From contig NZ_QVMU01000001.1 of the NCBI RefSeq assembly GCF_003605645.1, positions 790,526 to 854,525 of the forward strand: a stretch of 64,000 nt of DNA, in the 5' to 3' direction. Origin of the DNA: Vibrio sinensis. GTDB taxonomy: Bacteria; Pseudomonadota; Gammaproteobacteria; Enterobacterales; Vibrionaceae. Numbering within the stretch: the first letter of the stretch is position 1; each line of letters starts with the position of its first letter. Shown piece by piece: positions 18,900 to 27,679 of this stretch. Both the position numbers and the translations under genes were made by a program. The notes beneath the pieces were generated by a model that saw only the letters and a program-made list of their open reading frames with translations, was not told the DNA's origin and did no database searches.

Positions 18900-19023
18900 G
18901 CATAACGCCTTGTTAAGTAGCAGCTAACCAGCACTACACTCAAACAAAGCCACCATAATCACTAAACTCAATACAAACCAAAATCGCCGACGGTTAGCTG
19001 TCTGCTTGAACAAATTGTTATGT
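18900..19023 (-). repeat. attC site of a divergent type
   Basis: 124 bp from GCATAAC (18900-18906) to GTTATGT (19017-19023). The inner arms GTTAAGTAGCAGCTAACC and GGTTAGCTGTCTGCTTGAAC pair with each other but differ from the CCAAGCGTTGG arms of the other sites, so this cassette comes from a different lineage. It overlaps the stop of the 19018 gene. Confidence 0.8.
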
Positions 19024-19422
19024 GTTTTTTTCATCCTCTAACCTATCCGGGTTACCAAGGAGCTTATTTAGTTTTTTAGCGATGTCCATTGGAGTTAGTT
19101 CACAAGCTATAGGGTTATAGGAATTATCAGCATAGTAAGTTAACAGTGCTGTATAAGCTGCTATTTGAGTATTTTTCTCATTCTCTTCTTTCGCCAATGC
19201 CAACTCTCTTTTTTGAACATCAAGCTGTTGCTTTTGATACCAAACAGTAACCAATAATGCAGCGAACGCCAATGCTGAAAAAAGAGCTGCTACAGCTGTA
19301 TAAAGACCACTGACATCGGAAGTATTTATGCCTAGAAAAGAGAATACATAGGACTTCAAAATTACAGGGCTAACAAGCCAAAAACAAAGCACGATAAGAG
19401 ATACTAAGACTATTTTAACCAT
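19018..19422 (-). CDS. Small cassette membrane protein
   Basis: 134 residues. Two hydrophobic helices (about 4-32 and 39-62) are followed by a charged coiled segment (QKRELALAKEENEKN) and a soluble tail. This is a common layout of cassette-encoded membrane proteins of unknown function. Its TAA overlaps the attC. No family recognised. Confidence 0.65.
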   Translation of the reverse strand: MVKIVLVSLIVLCFWLVSPVILKSYVFSFLGINTSDVSGLYTAVAALFSALAFAALLVTVWYQKQQLDVQKRELALAKEENEKNTQIAAYTALLTYYADNSYNPIACELTPMDIAKKLNKLLGNPDRLEDEKNT

Positions 19423-19458
19423 TGAAAATCCTAACTTTTACTCAGATGCTGATTAAAC

Positions 19459-19587
19459 ACATAAAACGCCGCGTTAAGTGGTGAGCAACGCTAGCACCCA
19501 GCTTAACCCATTGTGGTGTAAACACTAAAATAGAAGTAAGCCGAAAATGCCAAGCGTTGGGAATCCGTCTTAAACGCCTTGTTAACC
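19459..19587 (-). repeat. VCR-type attC site
   Basis: 129 bp; the left box ACATAAAAC carries two extra A's, the right box is GTTAACC. Inner arms match the family. It is the attC of the HNH cassette. Confidence 0.82.
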
Positions 19588-19588
19588 C

Positions 19589-20962
19589 TCACTCACCCAG
19601 AACTCTGAACTCAATTTTATTTTCTAAGTTTATATTTGTTAACAATTCAAATGACTTATAACTTACATATTTATCTTTATCGATTCTTGAATAAGACTTT
19701 GATTTGATAGGGCAATTATTGTTAACATTCCCAATCCTGAAATCAGAATAGTCTTTATTCATTAAATTCATGACAGTCATTGGATTTTCTTTTATCTTAT
19801 TAACAAGTTCGAAGTTAAATTTCACTTGTGCGTCTTTAGCCTTAGCATGAAGTTGATCAATAAGATCGTGACCTTTGATATTAGAAAATGTATACAATAT
19901 TAAATTTTGCATTATCGCGTTTACTTTTTCTATCTGGGATTCTGGTTCAATATCATATGATCTAGATCTTGCTCTTTGCAAAATTTTCTTCTGCATTTGT
20001 TCAAAATTCCCAAGGTCATAAGGTACATCAAATTGATGAGCTAACATATGCCAATCTTGTAAACGCCTAGGCATCCAATCTTCTTTTTTAAAATCCCACT
20101 TAGTTGTCTTTTGGAGATACTTTTCCAGAATATTCTTATCATTGTAGCTATCAGACAAATGGACATATTTTTGTATAACCCCAAAAATCTCAACATAGCA
20201 ATATAGGTTATTATTTATGTTAAACAAATAAATCTGATGATTAGGATACCAATCTTCGTGTTCATTTTTACTAGTTTCGTATATTTTTTCTTCATCAGTT
20301 GTTGGGTAATATTGCCAAATAATTTTAGATATCGATTTGTCACACTCTATCAATTTTGAAGATTTAGTTAACGGGTTTAAGTATTTATCAGGTATGCCTT
20401 TGAGCGCAGCAAAGCCTATAGCTATTTTCAATATGCCTCTAAGGAGCTCTGGCGATTCATAGTTGATATCTAGCTCTGCTGATTTAACATAATCCGCTAC
20501 ATTCTCACTTTCATTGACAACATACCCATCGTTAATAAGATTCTGTATTGTTTTACCTTTTCTATATTGTTTTATTTGCTTCGCATTAGCACCAAAAACA
20601 GTAACAACCTTATTTTTATCATCTAATATATAGACTGGTTTTGAAGGTATTATAGAAAAATCACTTTTTATTTCAAAGTTTATATTGTCATCATTTAGGC
20701 TTGAGTCTTCATTTAAAGAAACATTAATTCTAGATTTGGCACTTTCCCCTCTATCCCGAGCTAAATCCAATAGCACGGACAAACATAAAGTCCTCGAAGT
20801 AAATTTCTCATCAATATGTTTTCCTAAACAACCACCACATTTTTCACATAAAATATCTGACGCTGTTAGCTTCCCACCAATTGAGTTCTGTATGATGTGC
20901 TCATCATGCTTTTTGACACTAACACCATCAAACTCATTTTTGCATAAATAACAAGTTTTCAT
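19589..20962 (-). CDS. HNH-type endonuclease-like cassette protein
   Basis: 457 residues. The N-terminus has CYLC, then HDEHIIQNSIGG and CEKCGGCLG: two Cys pairs around an HIIQNSIGG core, the pattern of HNH_5-type nucleases that bind a structural zinc and a catalytic metal. The rest has no recognised domain. I use the ATG at 20962, preceded by AGGA, rather than an upstream TTG. It is the largest cassette gene here. A restriction or toxin role is possible but not shown. Confidence 0.7.
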   Translation of the reverse strand: MKTCYLCKNEFDGVSVKKHDEHIIQNSIGGKLTASDILCEKCGGCLGKHIDEKFTSRTLCLSVLLDLARDRGESAKSRINVSLNEDSSLNDDNINFEIKSDFSIIPSKPVYILDDKNKVVTVFGANAKQIKQYRKGKTIQNLINDGYVVNESENVADYVKSAELDINYESPELLRGILKIAIGFAALKGIPDKYLNPLTKSSKLIECDKSISKIIWQYYPTTDEEKIYETSKNEHEDWYPNHQIYLFNINNNLYCYVEIFGVIQKYVHLSDSYNDKNILEKYLQKTTKWDFKKEDWMPRRLQDWHMLAHQFDVPYDLGNFEQMQKKILQRARSRSYDIEPESQIEKVNAIMQNLILYTFSNIKGHDLIDQLHAKAKDAQVKFNFELVNKIKENPMTVMNLMNKDYSDFRIGNVNNNCPIKSKSYSRIDKDKYVSYKSFELLTNINLENKIEFRVLGE

Positions 20963-20994
20963 ATTTCCTATATATCCCAATTTTCACAGTATAG

Positions 20995-21122
20995 GGTTAA
21001 CGCCGCGTTAAGTGGTGAGCAACGCCAACCACTCTACCTAAACCATTGTGACATAGCCACTTAAACTAAAGTGAGCAGAAAATGCCAAGCGTTGGGAATC
21101 CGTCTTGAACGCTTTGTTATGT
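20995..21122 (-). repeat. VCR-type attC site
   Basis: 128 bp from GGTTAAC (20995-21001) to GTTATGT (21116-21122) with canonical inner arms. It is the attC of the DUF6933-like cassette. Confidence 0.86.
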
Positions 21123-21124
21123 TG

Positions 21125-21631
21125 CTAGTTGAATAGGTCATTTAGAGCTTCAACTGATAACGCCCACCCTAATTGACGCTGTGGCATTCTATTGATAGTT
21201 GCTGTAATTTCAGAAAGGTCACAATGTTCAAACCCACCCTCCGCATGGATAAAATCTTGGAATAACGACATCTTTTCATTCATATGCCCAACTAATTTTC
21301 GGCTATCAGTTTTTGTAAAGCCAATCGCTGCCGGAGCATTTTCAAACGAAGCTAGGATCTCTCTTGGTGCGTTTTCTAACTCTAAAAGGTTCAGCAGCCC
21401 ACTTTTGAAGGCTTCATGAAAGTATTTAGATTCTGATTTCCTAAAGCCAACCAAAATGAAAGACATCAGAGTCTTTTCTTCCATGAAAAATAGACACTTA
21501 CGACGCTCCTGAGTGAATGTGTGCATATACCAATTCCCCAGAACATGAGATTCACTGTCAACTTCGGATAAGTCTTGGGCTTTTAAACCAAGTAGATCTT
21601 GAGACTTCTTAGTGCAACGCAATTGATACAT
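21125..21631 (-). CDS. DUF6933-like cassette protein
   Basis: 168 residues from ATG 21631; an in-frame ATG at 21667 would add 12. The N-terminus MYQLRCTKK and the centre ENAPAAIGFTKTDSRKLVGHMNE look like the DUF6933 family, of unknown function. Neither start has a good ribosome binding site. An IS element interrupts the attC that once lay just upstream, which may have separated the gene from array transcription. Confidence 0.65.
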   Translation of the reverse strand: MYQLRCTKKSQDLLGLKAQDLSEVDSESHVLGNWYMHTFTQERRKCLFFMEEKTLMSFILVGFRKSESKYFHEAFKSGLLNLLELENAPREILASFENAPAAIGFTKTDSRKLVGHMNEKMSLFQDFIHAEGGFEHCDLSEITATINRMPQRQLGWALSVEALNDLFN

Positions 21632-21722
21632 AGTTGGAATTCTCACTAATAATAAGGGCTTACCCATCAGTAGAGCATATTGGTAGCTGATTGCAACATA
21701 GACATAATGACCCCCACGAGGT

Positions 21723-21801
21723 GCTAGCCTCCAATATCGTGGGTTAGCTTAAAGCCAGAGCCATAATTAGTGTGACTAAACAACTAAATTTGGAGGCTAG
21801 C
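21723..21801 (+). promoter_or_regulatory. Inverted repeat that can hide the transposase ribosome binding site
   Basis: GCTAGCCTCCAA at 21723-21734 is perfectly complementary to TTGGAGGCTAGC at 21790-21801, which contains the Shine-Dalgarno GGAGG and abuts the ATG at 21802. A transcript entering from outside would fold and block initiation; one starting inside the loop would not. Confidence 0.6.
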
Positions 21802-22956
21802 ATGAATAACGATAGCATAATTTTCATTGGCTTAGATACGCATAAGTCCTTTATCCAAGTCGCAGTTCTGCAAGGTCATCGTGGTGCTCAACCACAACAA
21901 CTTGGTCGCATTAAATCTAACAAGTCGGCGTTGGTTAAATTGGCCCAGCAACTCCAATCAAAATATCCTAAAGCTACCTTTCATTTTATCTACGAGGCTG
22001 GCCCATGCGGATACTGGACTTATCGCCTGCTCACAAGCCTTGGGCACTGTTGCTTTGTTATCGCGCCATCACTCATCCCCAAAAAGCCTGGTGACCGAGT
22101 GAAGACTGACAAACGCGATGCCGCTAAGCTTGCCAAACTCTTCAAGGCTGAACAGCTCACACCAATCTACGTTCCAGAAGCCGAAGATGAAGCCATACGA
22201 GATCTCTCAAGAGCCAGAGAAACCGCCATGAAAGATCTTAAGGACGCTAAGTTCCAACTCAAAGGCTTCCTACTTCGCAATAATGTTCAGGCAACGGTGA
22301 ATGACAGCCGGTCTAAAAAGCATCTACGGTGGCTGACAGACCTCATCCTCCCTCACCATAACCAACAAATCGTTCTGCAAGAGATGATCATTACTATCAG
22401 TGAACGAATGCAAAGACTTTAGCGACTCGATAATGAACTGCTCCATCAGGTAAAAAATTGGCGATACTACCCTGTGGTCAAAGCGGTTCAAGCCATGAGA
22501 GGCGTGCGATTGCTGGTCGCTCTCGGCACCATCGCCGAACTTGGTGATTTACGGCGGTTTGATCATCCCAGAAAGCTGATGGCTTACCTTGGGCTCGTTC
22601 CGACCGAAAGCTCTAGTGGCGGCAAAACTCGACGAGGCAGCTTAACCAAGTGCGGGAACAGTCGAGCAAGACGACTATTGGTGGAGGGTGCACATACCTA
22701 CAAGCATAAAGCCAATATCTCTGTAGAGCTCCAACTGCGGCAAGAAGGACTGCCCAAGGAGATCGTTGATATTGCTTGGCAAGCACAGCAACGATTATGT
22801 CGACGTTACCAACGACTGCTTCAAAAAGGTAAACATAGGAATGTTGTGGTCGTGGCTATCGCTAGAGAAATGATCGCCTATATCTGGGCTATCGCAAGAG
22901 AGGTTGTCGTAAGCGACGTTGATCCCAAAACGCGCATCGCAAGGCTACCTGCATGA
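21802..22956 (+). pseudogene. IS110-family transposase, interrupted by an in-frame amber codon
   Basis: The frame continues for 384 codons, but codon 207 is TAG (22420-22422). Upstream is the RuvC-like DEDD half: GLDTHK, YEAGPCG and TDKRDAAKLA. Downstream is the transposase_20 half with GLVPTESSSGGKTRRGSL, where the family has its catalytic serine. CTT TAG CGA probably came from CTT CAG CGA by one transition. Start chosen at 21802 after GGAGG. Without suppression neither half should act alone. Confidence 0.85.
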
Positions 22957-23247
22957 ACAACGAATTAGTGTTATCGCAAAGGATGAAGCATCGGGTGTGG
23001 CACAACCACCGACGGCGTTAGGACGGCAATAGAGCGTAAGCTGTATTGAATCACGAGCATAGACTGAAGACAGGTGCTACGACGGAATAAGTAAGGTAGG
23101 CTCTGCTCACCAGTGGTGAGTAATCCACGTATATCAGCATGAGAACCGACGACATTACTTGCTTCACCTATGCGGTAACACTACTACTGATTTACAAGTA
23201 AGGCTCTGGAAATGTGGGAGCAGAAACTTCTACGTTTTAATTGACAA
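22957..23247 (+). ncRNA. Candidate bridge/seek RNA region of the IS
   Basis: About 290 bases with no gene between the transposase and the right end, where IS1111-type elements encode their guide RNA. It contains CGGCGTTA at 23013-23020, identical to the attC core side CGGCGTTA of the interrupted target on the cassette strand. The RNA boundaries cannot be read; the assignment rests on the family and this match. Confidence 0.4.
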
Positions 23248-23260
23248 TGGGGGTCATATC

Positions 23261-23384
23261 AACGCCGCGTTAAGTGGTGAGCAACGCCAACCACCCTACC
23301 TAAACCATTGTGACATAAACACTTAACCCAAAGTAAGCCGAAAATGCCAAGCGTTGGGAATCCGTCTTAAACGCTTTGTTATGT
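23261..23384 (-). repeat. VCR-type attC, R' end displaced by the IS
   Basis: Inner arms and the GTTATGT end (23378-23384) are intact, but the R' box is split: its outer bases CATA lie at 21697-21700 on the far side of the IS. It belongs to the GNAT cassette. Confidence 0.85.
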
Positions 23385-23389
23385 GCGTA

Positions 23390-23752
23390 CTAGAGACTGA
23401 GTGAAATACTTTTATCTTCATTTACGGTGAAACCAAATCGTTGATACCAAACAGTTAACTTTTGTTCATCTCCATGCACTTCACCGATAATTTCCGAAGA
23501 TCCAATAGATTTACAATGCTGGATTACTTGGGTGAGCAAGGCTGTACCATAGCCTTTGCCGCGAAATGATTTAGTCCACTTGATAAAAGGAAGAAACCAC
23601 CAAGGAGTATATTCAATTTCATCAACGATGATATCTTCGATTTTTGCGACATTTCCAGTTAAAGAAACATGAATACGCCCAACATTGGAACCACTTTCAT
23701 AGAGGATATAACTGAATGAATTTTCAGTATTTCGGACTAACTCCATTTCCAT
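23390..23752 (-). CDS. GNAT-family N-acetyltransferase (cassette)
   Basis: 120 residues from ATG 23752, placed by GGAGG just upstream; a longer frame would begin inside the attC. The acetyl-CoA loop is FRGKGYGTALL near residue 70, with a C-terminal WYQRFGF typical of the fold. The substrate is unknown. The R' half of its attC has been split by the IS, so excision of this cassette should be impaired. Confidence 0.8.
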   Translation of the reverse strand: MEMELVRNTENSFSYILYESGSNVGRIHVSLTGNVAKIEDIIVDEIEYTPWWFLPFIKWTKSFRGKGYGTALLTQVIQHCKSIGSSEIIGEVHGDEQKLTVWYQRFGFTVNEDKSISLSL

Positions 23753-23765
23753 ATTTCCTCCAAGC

Positions 23766-23893
23766 ACATAACGCCGCATTAAGTGGTGAACAACGCGATC
23801 ACCCAACCTTAAACCTTGCCACTTTTAGCACTGAAGCTGACCTAAACTGAAATTGCCAAGCGTTGAGAATCCGTCTTAAATGCTTTGTTATGT
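23766..23893 (-). repeat. VCR-type attC site
   Basis: 128 bp from ACATAAC (23766-23772) to GTTATGT (23887-23893); GCATTAAG and GCGTTGAGAAT are slight variants of the common arms. It is the attC of the cassette with no clear gene. Confidence 0.86.
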
Positions 23894-23972
23894 TTTAGCA
23901 CAATTCGTTGATTTACTAGGTAAAGAACTGCGATGCAGACCTAGATTTCTGAACCAAGTCACAAGCTCGAGC

Positions 23973-24221
23973 TCACTTGACCGGCAGATGCGCCAAAGCC
24001 AAAAACGAGTAAGCCCACTTCCCTGCTAATGAGGCAACTCGACCAAGTCTCAACAAGCGCCCTTTCTTAGCAGCAACAGCGCAGAACAATGGCGATTTGC
24101 CGAGGCAACTGCCAAGGTTATTGGCTGATTGGGAAATATGCCCAAAGCGACTTTGAGCCAGAGAAACTCGACGACCAAACCACCCGAAAACTTGAATGAA
24201 GCAACCCGCGAACCTTGGCAT
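23973..24221 (-). CDS. Uncertain cassette ORF
   Basis: 82 residues starting MPRFAGCFIQVFGWFGRR, from the only ATG in this ~455-bp cassette. There is no recognisable family and no good ribosome binding site, and a second frame (24050-24244, TTG start) overlaps it. Composition is less AT-rich than the neighbours. The cassette may be non-coding or carry a promoter or RNA instead. Confidence 0.3.
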   Translation of the reverse strand: MPRFAGCFIQVFGWFGRRVSLAQSRFGHISQSANNLGSCLGKSPLFCAVAAKKGRLLRLGRVASLAGKWAYSFLALAHLPVK

Positions 24222-24347
24222 GTCTTACGAGTGAAGTGATTCAAGAATTTAGGCAGACAATAGTGTTTTTCTGAGTCTATTCAGAACGAATGGCTAAAGG
24301 GGCAAAGAACGATTCAAAGGCATTTAAGCCATTGAAACCTCAGTAAA

Positions 24348-24475
24348 ACATAACGCCGCATTAAGTGGTGAGCAACGCTAGCCACCAAAACTAAACCATT
24401 GTTACATAAACACTTATACTGAAGTAAGCCGAAAACGCCAAGCGTTGGGAATCCGTCTTAAATGCTTTGTTAGGT
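24348..24475 (-). repeat. VCR-type attC site of the first cassette
   Basis: 128 bp from ACATAAC (24348-24354) to GTTAGGT (24469-24475). The GTTAGGT box equals the one at the attI junction, as expected for the most recently inserted cassette. Confidence 0.87.
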
Positions 24476-24479
24476 TTAA

Positions 24480-24896
24480 TTATTTCCCCGTACTCAATTT
24501 GGCAACAAGCACCGAAGACACTAAAGCTGAGTCTAGGTATGCTCTAACGTTAATGATTTTCTCATTCTCAAACTGGCAAACCCAACAGTAACGATTATTA
24601 AAGTGAACTTGCGTTTTTGTATATGAGTCAGCAACCAGTTCAACCGCCGCTTCATTACCATCAGTAAAACAGTTGAGAACTTTAAGTGCTAACTTTGATT
24701 CCAAGACTTCGTTTAATCTTGCTATAGTCCCATCGATAAATGACTGTTTTGTATAATAGACTCCAGCAAGTGGATGGCTGCCGGTTACTTCCCACTTAAC
24801 GTCATCGCTGACATGTGCGAAAAAGTCTTCTGGTCTACCGTTCTCCAGATATGAGAAAATTTCTACAATTCTATTTTTGGTGATCACTTGATACAT
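24480..24896 (-). CDS. NTF2-like/SnoaL-like protein (first cassette)
   Basis: 138 residues with the NTF2-fold pattern: FSYLENGRPEDFFAHVSDDVKWEVTG, then YTKQSFIDG, AAVELVADSY and CWVCQFENEKIINVRAYLDS. Such proteins bind or isomerise small hydrophobic molecules; the ligand is unknown. It is the attI-proximal gene and so the best placed for transcription from the integron promoter. ATG 24896 lies about 30 bases from the recombination point. Confidence 0.75.
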   Translation of the reverse strand: MYQVITKNRIVEIFSYLENGRPEDFFAHVSDDVKWEVTGSHPLAGVYYTKQSFIDGTIARLNEVLESKLALKVLNCFTDGNEAAVELVADSYTKTQVHFNNRYCWVCQFENEKIINVRAYLDSALVSSVLVAKLSTGK

Positions 24897-24924
24897 TCCT
24901 TGTAAGTGATGAATTTGATATGAA

Positions 24925-24990
24925 ACCTAACATTGTAATAGACACCAAAATGGTGCAATTAAATCCACCACAATGTCTCATAATATTCTA
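24925..24990 (-). other. attI site region
   Basis: On the cassette strand GTTAGGT (24925-24931) is the insertion core. It is followed outward by TACAAT (24933-24938) and a palindrome CACCAAAATGGTG (24943-24955). TTGCAC stands 15 bases from TACAAT and could be a weak array promoter. The outer limit is a guess. Confidence 0.55.
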
Positions 24991-25114
24991 TTCATTTTTC
25001 ACTTTAGTGAGCAACATCTTGTTTTCATAGCTTTTATAATGCTTCTCTCAAAACAGTTAAGATGTAAAACACCAAAACGCCTTTGATACACATTATACGT
25101 CAGAATAAATTAAA

Positions 25115-25130
25115 CTGGATATATTTACAG
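25115..25130. promoter_or_regulatory. LexA box upstream of intI
   Basis: CTGGATATATTTACAG fits CTG-N10-CAG with an AT-rich centre and flanks AAA and TA, 24 bases before the integrase ATG. SOS control of integron integrases is established in Vibrio. Confidence 0.75.
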
Positions 25131-25153
25131 TATTAAGTAGGCCATTAATAAAC

Positions 25154-26116
25154 ATGAAATCTCCATTCCTAAAGATGATACAAGAGAAAATGTATCTCAA
25201 GCGTTATGCCAAACGAACGATAGAAACATACCTTTACTGGATATCAGCATACATACGATTTCATCACATGCGTCATCCATCCACTATGGGTGACACAGAA
25301 GTTGAGGCATTTCTCAACCATCTTGTTAATGAAAAGAATGTGGCAGCAAACACTCAATCACTAGCTCTTAATTCCTTGGTATTTCTCTATAAAGAAATCG
25401 TTAAGCAACCATTATCGCAAACGCTTAATTTTGTTTCGAGTCAGAAAAAACAAAAGCTGCCCGAAGTATTAACACACAGTGAGATAAAGCGTTTTTTAGA
25501 TCACTGTTCACCTAAACACTACCTCGCTTGCGCATTAATGTATGGCAGCGAATTACGGCTCATGGAAACCATGCGCTTGCGCGTCAAAGACATTAACTTT
25601 GATTACCATTGCATCAATATAGTCGACGGTAAAGGAGGAAAGAACCGCATAGTCACACTTGCGCCCGAACTATTCCATGCGCTACGAGCCCAAATTAATC
25701 ATGTGAGTTATGTGCTGAGCCTTGATAACAACAATCCAAACTTTTCCGGTGTTTGGATGCCAAATAGGCTCAGAGACAAGTATCGGTCACAAGCACAAAC
25801 TCTACCTTGGCAATACCTATTCCCATCGCAAAACTTAAGCACCGATCCTGAAAGCGGTTTACTGCGCAGACACCATATTGATGAAAAACAAGTCCAAAGG
25901 GCCGTAAGAAAAACGACCGAGCTCGCCAAAATCAATAAACATGTAACGCCACACACATTAAGGCACTCATTCGCGACACACTTGCTTCAATCTGGAGCCG
26001 ACATTCGCACTGTACAATCACAACTCGGTCACTCAGATGTTAAGACCACACAGATTTATACGCATATCTTACAAAATGGTGCACAAGGAGTAACAAGTCC
26101 ACTGTCGAGGATTTAA
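25154..26116 (+). CDS. intI: Integron integrase IntIA
   Basis: 320-residue tyrosine recombinase that inserts and excises cassettes at attI and attC. The catalytic set is visible: R135, K160/K163, H267-x-x-R270, H293 and Y302. The IntI-specific insertion lies between about 190 and 245 ([10 protein letters not shown] through YLFPSQ). It diverges from the cassette array and has a LexA box upstream. Oddly, the sequence before the first catalytic Arg reads GSELRL, where I expect GSGLRL; this Glu might reduce activity. Full length otherwise. Confidence 0.92.
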   Translation: MKSPFLKMIQEKMYLKRYAKRTIETYLYWISAYIRFHHMRHPSTMGDTEVEAFLNHLVNEKNVAANTQSLALNSLVFLYKEIVKQPLSQTLNFVSSQKKQKLPEVLTHSEIKRFLDHCSPKHYLACALMYGSELRLMETMRLRVKDINFDYHCINIVDGKGGKNRIVTLAPELFHALRAQINHVSYVLSLDNNNPNFSGVWMPNRLRDKYRSQAQTLPWQYLFPSQNLSTDPESGLLRRHHIDEKQVQRAVRKTTELAKINKHVTPHTLRHSFATHLLQSGADIRTVQSQLGHSDVKTTQIYTHILQNGAQGVTSPLSRI

Positions 26117-26266
26117 TTGTTAGCATGATTAATATCGAGTTGGCTCAACGGTTTACCGCTCAAATGCTGATAACTTAAGTAGCTGGCTAAATGACAGATA
26201 CGAAAAAACACGCCGTTAAGCGCTTTCTTTTCAATAACTTGGTGTTGTGGGAAGCTTCAAGAGAGA

Positions 26267-26341
<75 letters not shown>

Positions 26342-26678
26342 CTATGTCTTGAAGACCCAGCTAATATGCCACAATTTTGAAAAATGAAAAGCGTTTTTTT
26401 CGATTAAGTGATTCAAATGCTTGGAATTTAAACAAATCGATCAATTTAAAAGCTTATTAGCTCTGAGTGGTTATTTTTAAATCACCAGAAAACTCCATCA
26501 ATAGCAAAACGGGAATAGCAAAACAGGGTATCGCCACGTAACGTAGAAAAATGGTTGCGGGTTAGTGAGTAAGTTCGCTGAGTAAGGAGAACTACGTGAT
26601 AGGACGAACGAACGTAGGCAATGCAGCCACAACTTCAAGTATGACGGTTGTATTGACGACAGGTATATTGCAGAGATA
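26342..26678. other. Gene-free stretch between tRNA-Gly and the DUF3332 gene
   Basis: No gene found. It contains a short tandem AATAGCAAAACGGG/AATAGCAAAACAGGG near 26501-26528. The tRNA promoter is expected near 26350-26400. Confidence 0.4.
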
Positions 26679-26706
26679 AAAAAATCCCCCGATTTTCATC
26701 GAGGGA
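26679..26706 (-). terminator. Terminator of the DUF3332 gene
   Basis: On the minus strand CCCTCGATGAAAATCGGGGG folds into a hairpin and is followed by ATTTTTTT. Confidence 0.75.
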
Positions 26707-26732
26707 CAATATTCTATTACGAAAGCAATAAA

Positions 26733-27272
26733 TTAGATATTTGCTGCTTGTACGTACTGCTCTAACTCTTGGTTAGAAACAGTTGTAACGTACTGATCGT
26801 TTACGTAGAACGCTACATCGTTCTCCCCTTTTACGCCACGTAGTTGCTTAGTTGTACCGTCGATGTAAGAAATGTCCATTTGCATGGTGTTTTCATCAAT
26901 CTGCATCATTGTCGCGTTGTCGATTTCAACATTGCTTGATAGAGGTACGTTTTTCAGTGCTGGATCAAGCTGACCATTTACTTTGATGTAGTTTTTAGTT
27001 GGCATATCAACAACAGCAGGAGACTTACCAGAAATTGGGTTAGTACCAGTCCAGAATTCAATTGCGTTGAAAATGAATAGATCCACCGTACCTGTAAGGC
27101 CGTATACAGGAGATAAAAGAAGGAACATACCCTCACGTGCGTAACGGTTATCTACGATTTCTAGGTTGAACTTAGATACTAGACCTGTTGTTGCCATTTG
27201 GCCCATACAACCTGTTAGTGAAGAAATACCAAGGCCAACTACAACCGCTGTTTTAAGTGCTTTAAGTTTCAT
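26733..27272 (-). CDS. DUF3332 family lipoprotein
   Basis: 179 residues from ATG 27272. A signal peptide ends in SLTGC, a lipobox, so the mature protein should be lipid-anchored. The rest matches DUF3332 as I know it (REGMFLLLSPVYGLTG, FNAIEFWTGTNPI). Function is unknown; the family is common in Vibrio. It stands alone with its own terminator. Confidence 0.8.
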   Translation of the reverse strand: MKLKALKTAVVVGLGISSLTGCMGQMATTGLVSKFNLEIVDNRYAREGMFLLLSPVYGLTGTVDLFIFNAIEFWTGTNPISGKSPAVVDMPTKNYIKVNGQLDPALKNVPLSSNVEIDNATMMQIDENTMQMDISYIDGTTKQLRGVKGENDVAFYVNDQYVTTVSNQELEQYVQAANI

Positions 27273-27679
27273 ATTTACTACCAAAAAATAAAAGTCGCAG
27301 GATGCTACCTGCGTCGGTCACTTTTTCAAAGCAGAAATTGACTTAATTGACACAAAAATTACTTACTTTATTTTATTGTTTATTTTCAGACTATTAGTCG
27401 GTTAAGGCAAAATAAATGTACAACATTTGTGCAAACGGTTTGCCCTTCTATTTTTTACACCATCGCAACAACCGCCCTCTTTATCTTTAATCACCATCAA
27501 TCTATTCATTCGGTTCCATCAATTTCATAACATCACCAATTAATTTGTTTATTTTTGGAAAAAAGAGATTCCAATCACATATTTATTGGTTATAATCCGC
27601 GCCCATTGCGATTTATGTTGATAAACGCAAACTTATTTTTAAGATTTAGTCTGTTAACCCATCCTCTTTTTGAGGACAA
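27273..27679. other. Divergent promoter region, DUF3332 lipoprotein / MFS transporter
   Basis: About 400 AT-rich bases with no gene. Both divergent promoters should lie here, but no clear operator was found. Confidence 0.4.

Larger units (their letters stand above)
21701..23260 (+). mobile_element. IS110/IS1111-type insertion sequence inside an attC core
   Basis: About 1.56 kb. The ends carry a short inverted repeat, ATGACCCCCA at 21707-21716 against TGGGGGTCAT at 23248-23257. Joining the flanks gives TTGCAACATA plus ACGCCGCGTTAAG, an intact attC end, so the element sits in the R' core of the GNAT cassette's attC. No target duplication is seen. A short left end and ~300 bp noncoding right end fit the IS1111 subgroup, some of which target attC sites. 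Exact ends are uncertain by a few bases. Confidence 0.85.

Noticed and set aside
22474..22956. Separate 160-codon gene downstream of the transposase
   Set aside because: It is in the same frame as the upstream half and supplies the missing transposase_20 domain, so it is one broken gene.
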